From contig CM041084.1 in the NCBI GenBank assembly GCA_023079485.1, positions 23,588,609 through 23,652,608 on the forward strand: a DNA stretch of 64,000 bases, given 5' to 3'. The notes under the pieces are model-generated. The model saw only the letters and a list, made by a program, of their open reading frames with translations, was not told the origin of the DNA and searched no databases. Of this stretch, positions 1 to 12,403 are shown piece after piece (within the stretch, counting starts at the first letter, position 1; each line of letters begins with the position of its first letter). The DNA is from Archilochus colubris (taxonomy: Eukaryota; Chordata; Aves; Apodiformes; Trochilidae). Made by a program: the position numbers and the translations under genes.

Positions 1-215
1 CCATGTAAATGTAAGAAAAATTTTTTTCACTGTGAGAGTGTCAGAGCACTGGCTCAGGCTGCCCAGAGAGGTTGTGGAGTCCTCTTCTCTGGAGACATTC
101 AAAACCCTCCTGGATCCATTCTTGTCTGACCTCCTTCAGGTGATCCAGCCCTGGCAGGAGGCTTGGACTCAATGATTTCTTGAGGTTCCTTCCCACCCCT
201 GACACTCTGTGTAAC
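1..215 (+). mobile_element. CR1 LINE fragment, 3' end
   Basis: The segment reads as the 3' terminal part of an avian CR1 retrotransposon in plus orientation. It includes the CR1 stretch around CAGGCTGCCCAGAGAGGTTG, a section matching GGAGACATTCAAAACCC, and the tail TTGAGGTTCCTTCCCACCCC leading to a CTCTGTG end. It is cut by the window start. Confidence 0.85.
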
Positions 216-3200
216 CTACAGGCACTATTTGTTACACAACATTTAGCTCCTCTTAAGGAGCTAAATTAATTTTTTTTTCTTTAATTTTTTTTTTCTTTAA
301 TTTTTTTTTTCATCTCAGTGACCAGCTCTGAGTTAAATCTTTCAGGAGCTAATAATGCTGAGTGGACCAGGGACCTCTTGTCACACCTTCTCTTTCCAGA
401 TGTAACCATTTTTTCTGACACGGTGGGGAATGTGTGGAAACTTTGACCATGGCTCAGTTTGCTCTAGGGTGAATGCATGAGGTTGACCTCACTGCTCTGC
501 CAATTTAAAGACATAACCAACAGTACTTTCAATAGTTCCAAAGGGATTTCTGAATATTAGGGGAAATTAAACAATTCTTTTTTTCAGGTAGGAGCTCTAT
601 TTATTACCTGAAGGAGACCCATCCCCTGGCTTGCTTGCTGCTTAGCTCACATTTGTCCATGACTCCACTGTGAGCAGTTTCCCTGTGCAGCTCCTGAGGA
701 AGGTCAAACATAGACTCTTAGAGCTTTGCTGGAATGGATTCTTCTGCTTTTGAAAGAAAAATAATATTGTCATGCCATCTGACTTTACTCTTTTTCTTAT
801 CAGCTTTTTAAAAAGATGAAACGTTTAAGTCTCAAAAATTAACCATATCAAAAATAGGGAAAAAATTAAACCCCCTAAAGCCCCTGCCAAAGAGATAAAA
901 TCCACAGTTTAATTCTGAAATTTTACCTGCATTACATTTAGTGGTACAAATCATCAAGGAAATTACATCTCATTTCACTGAACAATGTTATGGGAATCAA
1001 AACATCTTCTACCTGGATAGGTGAGGGTTAAAGTGATGAAAGGTTTCAGTAAACAAAATGAATCAATGATGCTTTCTTTCAAGCCAGATAGACCCAGTCA
1101 CAGGTTGAAATATGACAGCAAAACTCTGCAGAAAAAGTATCTGGACAGTTGCCTGGTAACTGTTGAGAGGCTTCTGTTTGTCATATCCATAGAAAATGTA
1201 GGAGAATGTACAACACAAGCAGAAGTTGGTGGCACTGCTCTGTAACTGCACAACTCTAAACGTGCTGTCCTGTGCCCTCCTTCAGCCTGCTCTGGATATT
1301 ACTTCTCTAATGTGCTTTAGCCTATGCTCTTTTCTGGAATGTGCTTGCACACTCTTCTCTTTTCCCCTCACCCTCCACTGCTCTCCTCACCAGCAAAAAA
1401 CCTCCTGATATAGCCTGGCTTTTCTATTGCACTCAGGTCCTATGTACACAATGACTAATTCTTAACTCTGACTTTTATTCCAATGTGTGAAGAGCTCCTC
1501 TTGACCTCCTTCTGCCAATGAGCAACCTTTGGCTTTTCCAGAGACATTTGCTACGTAAGGCAATGAATCATTCCCTGCAATACAGTGGCATTTGAGAGCC
1601 TGAGACAACACAAAATTGATGCAATCCAATAACAGAGCAACTATTCATAAGAGATAATGTATAATTGATCTGCATGGGAGATAAGATGGGTAGGCGGTTG
1701 GGTGGCCAGGAAGGAACTATTTAGGAGAACTTCACATTTACATTCAAAATCTTTTTTATGATAAAAAGGGAGAACACTGCCTTACATGTGAAAATAAGAA
1801 TTTGCTGTAGTTCTAAAGAAAATTTTTTAGAGTATGATAAGACAGATTATTAGACTAATTACAATGCTATATGTTCACAGTCCATATATTTAAGTAAAAT
1901 TAATACTAGAAAACCTTGGTAATAGAGTTTAAAATGTTACAAAATAAAAACCACTTCCTAGTATATTTTTTATACTCCTCCTTGAAATGCTCCTTGAGCA
2001 TTTCAACCATGTCAGTGGTTGAAACCATGGCCAACCATGGCCATGTCAGTGTTTTGTTTGTGGAGGGGTGATGAGGTGCTGCCAGAACCCCTGCAACCTT
2101 CAGTGGGAAAAGAAGGATGCTCAGTCTCTCCCTTCTTTGCCAGGTGAGTTGTGATGGTCTCTCACTGCACTTTCTTAGGATCCCCTTGGGTTTATTTTGC
2201 TCGGGTTTTGCAGCACAGTTTGTTTCTGTGCTCTGGCCACTGGTTCCCAGTTACAATGTTTTTTTTTAATTCTCTTTGCTACTTCTGGAACTGGTTTTAC
2301 CAGAAAAATGCAAGTTCGCACTTCTGTCTACTGGACTGCTTTGACAGCTCCAGCAGGACGGGATTTCAGATTATGCACTTTCAGGGCAATATAAAACCTG
2401 TAAGTAGTGATGGTAAAAATCATATTTACTGGCAAATATTACCTGGATTATTTTGTTCAGTCTTAGTGTAGTACCCTGGCTTTGTTGGAAGCTGTGCTGA
2501 AAGGCTTAGATAGATCTAACTATGACCTTCAGGAAGACCATAATAAACAGGCTCACTTGTTTTTATAGCTGTCAAGTCTTTTTTAATTGTGCATGATATA
2601 TTAAAGGATAATTAGTTGTCAGATGAAAAGGAAGGGCATGCTCTGGAGTCGGTGCAAACATCTTCATCCTCAATGCCAGACATGGCAAGCAGTCCCTTTC
2701 AGCAGAAAAATCAGTCTGTTCCAGCAATGTGCATTCCAGATACTTGTGATTTTGTCTTTTCCCTTCATCTTCCCTTTCCCTTCCCTTTTCCCTTCCCCCA
2801 TCTGCCATAAAAATGATCTTTCTCTTCCATGGACCCCTGGAGAGACAAACCAATCCTGAGAGCTCAGGTGTGGCAAAGGCATCAAATGCAAAGAAAACCA
2901 CCCCATAAAAGTAGATTTGTGGAGCTATAAAGGCCATAGAAATCTTCATTATATTAACATGTAATGTAGCTTCACATTGCTCAAATGAAAGTATGGTTCC
3001 TGGTAAGACAAATATTCAAAGGTATAAAGTATTTCCAAACTGTTTTTTGATGCTTTGTATAAAAGGACTCCCAGCACATACTTTTACATAAAATTTGAGT
3101 TTCTTATCATATCATTGTTTCATATTGTTTCCTTTATTATATTACTAAAGGAGTATATTTTTCCTCTGTTTCCATTTTATGAAAATAAAAATGTTTGATG

Positions 3201-6200
3201 TATAAAGGAGTAAATCCCACGTCCACCAGCAGGGAAGCAGCACTTGTGAAATTCATTTGCACTTAACTACAAAGCACTGAAGTGTATGCTTCAAATCCTT
3301 TGACTTTGTGCTCTAAGAAATGGGACCATTCAAGCAATTAACTTCAGATGTTTGTTTAGGTACTTTGGTGAATCGGGCTATAGTTTAAGTGAGAAAATGT
3401 TAGCTAGTGGTTGGTCTTCAAACCACTTCACTGCAAAATATATTGGCAATCTAAAAGTACTCTATTAAACACAGGTAAATAACTGAACTGCCACGAGTCA
3501 GGAGGCAAAACTGAGCTAGAGTAGAGACAGCAGCCTGGATCTTAGGCACTGCTTGGGCAGAGTGGCTTCCCTAGTCCTGTTTTATGGCTTTTATTTGTAT
3601 AATGCCATATAGTGCACAAAGGACCCCCTTATAACCCCACAAGGCAAAGCCAGGCAGAATTGGAATGTCTTGGAAAAGTGCCAGACTCAGATGGCAAGCT
3701 CCGGGGCCAGCCTGTGCTCAGCCTGTGCTGTCCTCTGCTTCTTATTGCTGTGGACCTCTCCTGGAACTATGGACCTAATCCTAGTTTTCCCATTCATGAA
3801 GGATAAATGCAAGATCATATCACATATATTAAAGGACTCAAATATAATTACACATACAGTCCTTCAGAGAGACAGCTCCTGTGGAACAGAGAGCAGCTCC
3901 CTGGTCAGGTCAAGTTGCCAGTCAAATGCAAGTCCATGTTCAACCTGTTTCAGTCCAAGGATTCATATGTGCACATGCTACTCCTGGTGCCTGTCTGTCA
4001 GGCAGGGTTCCCAATGCAGTAGTAGGAGATAGGATACAGGGCTGAAGTCATCTTGTGTAAAATTTAGCATAAATAGATCTTATGAAGCCACAATGAGAGC
4101 GAGTAGCATCCGAGCCCTTTAATAGTAGCTTCCATTGAAGTGATTCCATTGGGAATGGACTCACACACTGCATTTTGATAACAATTTTCTAAGGTAATTT
4201 CCCAGATATAGAAATGTAACCTTTTTCAATTTAGCTAGATGCTATAGGCCTAATTTCTGCAAAACATGGCCATTTTTTATCTCATTCTGCATATCCAGTG
4301 CATCCTTTTGCTCATTGTCATTCACAGTCTGCCATTCACTAACACTATGAAAAGCTTTTCATTTCACATCTCAAAGTTGAAGTCTTAAAACTTTCCTTAC
4401 CTTTTTTATCACAGATTGTTTTATCACAACAAGAAGAACAAGTCCCAGAGGCCTCAGGGTGTAATGATGGGTGAGATCAGCCCAACAAATAAAACACCTG
4501 CGTGTCCCTTTCATAGATGTGCACTGCTCTTCTGCCACAATTTGGATCATAATTTGAATAATGAACATACTGCCATTTAACTAGAGTTTGTTTTGCTGCA
4601 TGATACATGGCAGCTCTTTATTTTCAAGGAGATTTTGGAATTCTGATTTGTAGGTATCTCTAAAACCTGGCTGGACATGTTTCACTCACTTTTGCTCAAA
4701 TAGCAGCTGTCAAATTGCAGATCAAAGAGACTTTAACTACTTTTAGCATAAAACTAAAGGTTAATAACATTACTCTGAACAATGTAAATATAGTAAAAAC
4801 ACCTTGTTCTGGAATACTAACTACTCTAGCACAAAAATAAATAGAGCTTGTCCAAAACAGTCAGACTCAGTTAGTCCATAATCCATATCCAGGAATTAGT
4901 GAAGGCAAATGAATAAGCACCAGCTCCACAGCTTGAATAAGTCAATAGGAATTCTTTCTTTGGCTTTGAGAGGCTTTGAGTCCTTAGTCCTTGGTTTTAC
5001 TCTGTCCTGCTAACATCAGCATCAGGAAACCTGATTTCAGTGATGCACAATCAGATGGCAGAGGTCCTGTTTCAAAACTGAGTATAAAAATCCTGTCATT
5101 TCAATTGGAATAAATTATCCAAAGCTAGATGGACGATGAGGATGTAAGTTCATGACCACAGCCTTTAAATCCTAGAGGTCTTCCTGCCAGGGGCAATTCA
5201 CAGCCCTGAAGCATGAAGCAGTTTGTGGTTCTAGCTATGGCTTTACTGTTCTCATGACTGCTTGAAGAAATTTGAGCTCTTAAAGTCCTTTACTGCCAAA
5301 ACTGTAGCAGATAGGCATGATTTATCTTCAGGAGCAGAGAGGTTTTCATGTTCTACACTTTGAACTGTAGCATTTTCCTATAATTTACACTTTCTTTTCT
5401 TACTCATAGTAATAATATTAATACATTCCTTACCTGTTTCATATTTTATTATGCCTGAAAAAATTATGTCATTTATACAATTACAAGATGTGTTTCCTTA
5501 GAAAACTTCATTGCTCACTGTTTTGCAGATATGGGCATATTGTAAATGGAAATGCTTCTGTCATTGTACAAGAATATTAATTTTTAAACTTACTGCAATA
5601 AAAATAATTGACATTTTAAATGAGCTATAACATTATAGTTGCTATGTGTTAATGAAAAAAATGAAGAAACTTCGTGAGTAATAAAAGTCATAACTTATAC
5701 CAGACTGAATTTATGCATACTCTATAAATACAGTTTTTTATGGATCCACAGGTTTTGTCTGCTCTGTTGTACCATGCTTTTTCAAGTGTTAGCAATACTG
5801 CAGCACTGCTGCTCCAAACACTACTGCTGTCATTATGGGGACATAAATTAACTTTGCTCAGTCTTGAAGCCATTAACACTGCTTAACAAAATCAGAAGTC
5901 TCTGGGTTTGTGCTGTTGGAGCTGAGGCTTTCCTTGGGATGAAAGCTGCCCAGAGATTTGGGTTGAGTTGGCAGGTTTTTGTGTCTTTGCAAACTCTCTT
6001 GTGCCACGAATATGAAATATGAACAAGTGGGGACTGGAAGAAGAAAAATATTGGCAACGTAGCAAAATTTGGACTCAAAGCACTGTAAAAAGCTCCTTGA
6101 GAGCACTGCCAGACACTGCATCCATCAGATCTGCTTCATTTTTTCAGTGTTCATGCTTGCCATATTTTGCCCTGCAAAATCTATTTTAGCTCTTCCAATT

Positions 6201-8586
6201 TCCCTTTAAGATATTGCTTGTTCAAACTCACGTCTCTTTTTAGTAGAAATGTTATGCCTGTTTGTTGACAGGGAAGTGCAAGACCTTTGAGTGTATGAAC
6301 TGTCAGAACAACAATGAATGTGCCACATTTTCCCGTGGAGGCCTCTACAGCAAGATCAGCTGCCTTTCAGAAAAAGAATATTTATAGCATTGTCTCAGAG
6401 TTTGTTGTTCTGATGCAGAAGAAAATGAATGTAACTCTGTGGTCTGTGTTGTGAAGAAAGTATTAGTTTTAAAAAAATCATAGTTACTCTGAATCTAAAA
6501 TGCATTTTCTGGTTCTATTTTTTTTGTGTTTTGTAAACATACTTCAAACCCTCACATTCAATCCACAAAGCTTATCTCTTATACCCCTGAAAAGCAGCTA
6601 CTAACTTTTTCATATATTGGCACTTGGAGTATTCTCTTAATTGGTTTCACTGTGGCTCACATGGGTTCTTGCAGAATCTATTACCTGCCTAATAACTCTT
6701 CTTCCATGGAACTCCCAACCAAACTCTTCTGCTTCTTAGTCTCTCTCCAACAAATACCAAAGCCATGTTATGAAGGTGATTTTTTCCACCAGTGGATTAG
6801 AAGCACCACGTTAAAGGAAGTGTGAAGCATTTCTCTTTGCTACTTTGTTAGTGAAACAAAAGGTTTGTGCCAGACTTGTAACTTCAGGAGATCTAATATT
6901 TGATATCTGTGATATTATAAAATTTTCTTTCAGCTTACCAGACTGAAAAGTAAAGTTAGCAAGGGACAGTCTGGATTGAAAGTGAACTGTTAATAGCTCA
7001 AAAATGGAAATTTCTTGTTAAAAATAATTTTCTGTTTTATTGATATTAAATGATGAAAGAAGAAGTGACTCAGCATTATAGATAGCTGTGAAGTCATGCT
7101 ATGACCTAAAGAATATCCAGGGCATTCCATCTTGAAGTAAGCTTCTTAGTGGTATTAAGAACTACTAATTTCACATGACTCTCAGAAATCAGCTCTTAAG
7201 GTATTAGATTAAAAAGCCTCCTAGGTAAGTATTTCACTACTCTAAGTGGAAATACCTAAGGAGGGGAAGTGCCTTTTCCAAGAGCTATGAATATTTTTGA
7301 AACCTCAGGGCTACCTTATGATTAAATATTGGGGAAAAATACTTTTAGAAAACTTCTGCATAAATTACTGTGGTATGAAAGCAAGGATTGCAGGCTCTGA
7401 GGCCCTATGTTAACTCATTGCTCCCCATCTTACTCGCCGCATCACTGGATTCACTTTGGTTTTGCACATTGTTTTTATAGGTTACTACTATATTTCTCTG
7501 ACAGTAAAACACTTCAGCAGCAAACACCAACTTAGTGTGGAAAGCAGTGACTGCAGATATGTCCAAGAGAATATCTGTCACCACATGCAGCCTGAAACTG
7601 CCTTCCAATGCACTTTGTAACTGTGCTAACCTGTACTGAAAAACATCAGCCATGGGTTTTGTCATGAAATCTGCTTATCCTTTCAACAGAGTTCTCCAGA
7701 AAACTGCCTGCCTTGTCTGTTTGGTAAGGCAAATCCTCACTGCAGAGATCAGTCAGTGCAGCTATGTGAGTGGGAGGGGATATTTGTAAAATGAGACCCA
7801 CACAGGTCTCCTGGACAACACCTCTGGTACCAGCAGTGTCCATGGGTCACACAGAGGGTCTGTAGAGATTGTACAACTTCTCTCTCTTCATCCTTTGCTG
7901 CTCCCACATAAGGTCAAATCTGAATTGCCCTTGGTTTGAGTTCCAGAAGTCCACCGTGGTCTATAATCTGCCCACAATTCCAGCTGTCCACCCCATATTT
8001 ACCAGTTTCCAAATGACGATCTTTGTGGTTCTGTGCCTCATGTCTGGGGGAAAATGATTTACTGATAACACCCTCCAAACACCTCCACTGCTCTTCTGCA
8101 AATCACTCCCTAAAATTCTTTACTTTGTCTTCACATCCTAAAACCTTGGCAGCTATCAAGTGTCTTACATGCCAAGACTGACATCTGTCATGGTGACCCG
8201 GACTATCTGCCTGTTTCTGGCTGTCTGCATTTGTTTTTCTAGTGTTGACTCCAATGAGCTCTGATGACACCTACACAGCAGCACAGAAGCTATAAAATAA
8301 TGCATAAGTTAAAGGTAGGTCCTTTGATGGGAAAACTGGCACCTCCCAGATTTTTCTAGGCGGAGGTTCATTGGGAGCCATGTCGACCAAGTTCACTCTA
8401 AGTTCTCTTGCTATGGCCTACTCACCATTTCTGACTAGAGATCTCACTTTTGAGCACCTCATGCACTCATTTTTTGTAAGCAGACACTGCTGACCTCTGC
8501 ACCATGGGCAGAATTGTGCCCTACAGTCCCCTCACCATAGATGAGTATAGGGACAAATTGCAGGTGCCTCCTGTCAGGCAGTGCAG
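216..8586. other. Gene-free intergenic DNA
   Basis: No frame here looks like a known protein; the longest frames (about 106-125 codons near 2151-2949) have no recognisable motif or splice context. Minor items are T-rich tracts at 270-310, a cluster of short inverted repeats around CCATGGCC at 2010-2050, and a pyrimidine tract at 2758-2800. Confidence 0.6.
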
Positions 8587-8592
8587 TAAAAG
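8587..8592. repeat. Left target-site duplication TAAAAG
   Basis: Six bases directly abutting the left end of the palindromic element, repeated exactly at its right end. Confidence 0.75.
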
Positions 8593-8800
8593 TGTAGTGT
8601 AACGAGGCAACCAGGTGCCACTAATTGCCAGGGAGTGAGCATGAGCTTGTGTCAAGCCCACCTGTACTCAATTAGGGCAGGCCCCCACTGCGCATGAGCA
8701 GGACCAGGGGGCCAACCCTAATCAGGCACAGGTGGGCTTGACACAAGCTCATGCTCACTCCCTGGCAATTAGTGGCACCTGGTTGCCTCGTTACACTACA
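8593..8800. mobile_element. 208-bp palindromic (foldback) insertion with 6-bp target duplication
   Basis: The element starts TGTAGTGTAACGAGG and ends CCTCGTTACACTACA. The outer arms (8593-8665 and 8728-8800) are perfect inverted repeats over 73 bp. A further 21 bp inside (8666-8686 and 8707-8727) pair with six mismatches, leaving a 20-base loop at 8687-8706. TAAAAG occurs immediately before (8587-8592) and after (8801-8806), as expected for a target-site duplication. TG...CA ends with a 6-bp duplication suggest a retrovirus-type integrase, as for an ERVK-class solo LTR. A 73-bp perfect inverted terminus is not normal for an LTR, so a nonautonomous foldback/MITE-like element is the alternative. 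It has no coding capacity. The perfect arms imply a recent insertion or ongoing arm correction. Confidence 0.85.
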
Positions 8801-8806
8801 TAAAAG
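8801..8806. repeat. Right target-site duplication TAAAAG
   Basis: Exact copy of the six bases at 8587-8592, abutting the right end of the palindromic element. Confidence 0.75.
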
Positions 8807-11800
8807 GTTGAGATCAACCTGTGCTATAAAACAGAAATTGAACATACAAAAAGTAAAACATTAAAAAAATTGTTTTTTTAAAAAATAAATTGTGTGACTG
8901 AAGAGGCCTGAATCAGATGTTTCATCAGAGGAGTTGGTTACCAAGATCTCTGACTGGGACTGGCTGAGGGGATACAGGATCTAGAGAAAACCCACACATT
9001 TCTGGAGGGACAGCAGCCAGCCAGGATATCTCAGGGCATCCAGCTTAGCACCAGATATGATTTGGGCAACAAACAATAAACTTGCTTTCTTTTTCTAGAT
9101 ATCAATTTGGGGCTTTAATCAAATAGGAGTTTTCCCCAAAAATACCAATCTATCTTTGAAATTGCTTTAGCAATGAGGCTTTTAATCCATCAGTATCTGT
9201 AAATTTTTGTCAGCTTTGATGGCCGGTGGTTTTTTGTGCCAATCATTAAAATGCAGTTTCAGAATGTGATTTTTAGCTGAACCAGATGCATACAATACCA
9301 AACATAGCATCCTGCATTGGCATGGCCAATTAAAAAGAAATGTATGCTACTATCAATTTTTGATTCTATGTATTTTTTTTATCTAGAAACTTTTTTTAAG
9401 CAGTATGTTACTACAGGAGAATAATTTAAAACACTTCTCTGAGGCTGCTGGATACGATAAAGGACTTCCAGGACATACAGTGAGACCATTAAATGCCTCC
9501 TTGTTTAGTAAAAGCTGTTAAAATGGGAAACTTAACTTCATGTAGATTTAAGCAGAGGCTCAGGCAGCTGATTTAACAGATTCCTCTAGGAATGTGACAT
9601 TGAATGGGAAGTCAACTTATATTTTACTTCATTTTACCCTGTGTGTATCCGTGTGTGTACAGAAGTGCCAGAAGAAGCAAAGGAAGGACAAAAACCTCAA
9701 GATATGCAGCACAGGTGCAATGATGGGACCTGAAAGCAGATGAAAAACTTAAAGGGGGTAATTGACTATAACTTTTTGGGACAAAATGTGGGTGACGTAA
9801 CATAGCATTAGGAGGAGAGAATCTGCCTTTCTGTGTCCATAGGAAGAGGAGTAGGTGCCCAATTAGTAAGCTGGGTTTGGTAAAATAACGTTGTTTGAGA
9901 AATTAAAGATTTGTGGACTGTAATGAGATTGTATAGGAATTCTTAAGCCACAGGACAGAAATTGGGGCTGTTGCTTTCTAAATGAAGTGATGGATTGAAT
10001 GCTCATCTCTCTGTAATTTTAAGAAAAAAGAGCAAAGAGATCTAACTTCAGCCATGCAAAGTCGGGTACCATGAGTATCTCTTCATCCTCTCTTCACTTT
10101 GAATGAAATCTAGGCAGTTAACTTCAACTTGGTACAAAATAAAGTGAACAGAGAGCTAAAGTGAGGTGAAAAAGAGCACATATGCCTCTTTTATATGTAG
10201 AAGGCTGCTGTTTTATTCACTCCAGGTAGGACTGGTGGAATATAGTTCTATGTAAATGACCCTCACATTGAATGTGCATTTTTTTCCAAGTTTCTCTATT
10301 GTGTTTGAGATGTAAATAAATACAAAAAAACCAACCAGACTAGACAGAGCCTGCTCTGCATTGCCACACTTCATTTGGTTTCTGAGTGACAAGCTTTAGG
10401 AAAAAAATGAGTAATCTGTAGGCTCTCTTCAATGTTTCTGAAAACATGCTTAGGAAAATGAATCTTGAAGAGCTGGTGGCCATCAGACTATAGACACTAG
10501 AAAATGACAAAGACAAAATAAGGCAATGGCTTGCTGCTGTCTGTGTGCTTCCTGTAGTGCTCTGACAACTGGAGCAATTTTATGATGTTCCCAGTTTAAG
10601 TGATGGAACTGATGAGAGGAAGACAGAACTAACGGGAAATTAGAAAATGCATTAGTTGGCCCTGAGATAGAGGGAATGGTGAAAGATTTCTTATAGCAAA
10701 TTAGAACCACCTGATATTTCTTTCCCCCTACATTTTAAATTCAATTATTCATTCCAGGTCTTTCAAAATATGGTGAGAAAATTAAATTAGTAAATATTGC
10801 TTTTTACATCAAATTTCAACCTTTCATCCTATTTTAATATAAAAATATTTGCTGGAGCAAGCAGTTATTGAAGGTAGCTGCATGATTTATTTTTCCTTAT
10901 TGTTATAGAGTGCTTCTGCTCTGCAGATATCAGATGAAGCAAAATGGTCTCTCATTTCAGGTATTTTCTATTATTGTTTCTATTGAATAGCTTGTCACAA
11001 TGAATGATGAAAAAAAAATGTTTTACAGGTTAAGATCACTACAAAAAGCTCCATATTTTTATCGGGGAACCTCAAAATTTCCCAGAGGACAATTTCAGAA
11101 GTCCTTCCTCTGCCTGTTTAATAAATCTTTTTCTGATAAAATTGGGGTACATTTTGCATGAACTGTAAGGACTGCAGCCCATGCCTGAAGCCTGCAACAA
11201 GTCAAATCCTCAAAGTTTTGCTGTGTACATCCTCAATTTAAAGTCACTGGTGAAGTCAGGGAGAACTGAGGCTCTCCTTGGTTTCAGTAAATCTACAGGA
11301 CATGGACAGTATCCATTAGCTCCTGAGAAAAGAAAATTATTGCATTAGTACATTTTACAGTATAATCACTGGATTTTGAAAAATAATAATTAGGGCTTCA
11401 TTTCATTGAAACACTTGGGAAAGTTCTTAGTTAAACTTTAAGCAGGAAAAAAAATGTTTAATGGTCACTATATTGTTTAGCTAAACAAAACTATTTTATT
11501 TTAATTCCTTCTGAAGGGGCACATTCTTTCCATCACCGGATCACTTTTCAAGCCTGTGAATTCAGGCATATTAAATGAAGAACCCAACAGGGTGAGCATT
11601 CAAAGGAGGAATTCCAGTTACTGGAGTTTTTTTATTAGCCAACTTTTCTTTATGTGAAAAAGTGCTATTTAGCTTAAAGATTGCAGCTCTCTCTTTTTTC
11701 CTTATTCTCTGGTTGTGCCAAGGGAACAAGGTATAGCAGCTTGGGAAGCTGGAAGGTGTCTACTTGTGCTGTTTGTTGCTAGAGCCATCAATCTTGATCA

Positions 11801-12360
11801 GAGCTGGCAACACAGATCAGGCCTTTGTACAACTGTCAGCAATAATATTCTTCACTGTTTGAGTAACAGAGCCATTTGGGAAAGTATCTTGGAGAAAAAA
11901 TCAACAGCTTTTTCTCCTTGCCCCATTAATTAAAATGGCCACATTCTGCCTGTCAATATGTTCTTTGAAGGCAGTGGAAAAATGGAGAGATGGTTTTTGT
12001 CCAAGGATGTGTTGGATCCAAAAGTAATGTAGTCCTGCACTTGCAGAGTGTTTCAGTCGTAAGGGTCTGTCCACTTGGCTGACTGTAGAGTCAGAAAACT
12101 GGAACATTTTCCCTACACCTTGTCATCACCTTTATCTATAAATGATCCAAACCCAGTAAACTTTCCCTATTCTTGGAAATCTTTGGGAAGCATATCAAAT
12201 TTACAAAGCTTCAGGGAAAACTATAACTTGTCCTTAAAATGCCCTTCTCATTTATCCTGTTGGTTAAAGAACTGTTATTAAGGCAGTTTGTCCCTGTACT
12301 TCTCACATAAGCACCAGAAGATATGTTACACTTTGGTGTAAGCTATAAAATAATAGAAAT

Positions 12361-12403
12361 TAACTATTTCTATTAATTAATAATATCAATTAATTAATTA
12401 ATA
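12361..12403. repeat. TTAA/TAAT-rich low-complexity tract
   Basis: Runs of ATTAATTAATAAT-type sequence forming a weak AT palindrome. Confidence 0.7.
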
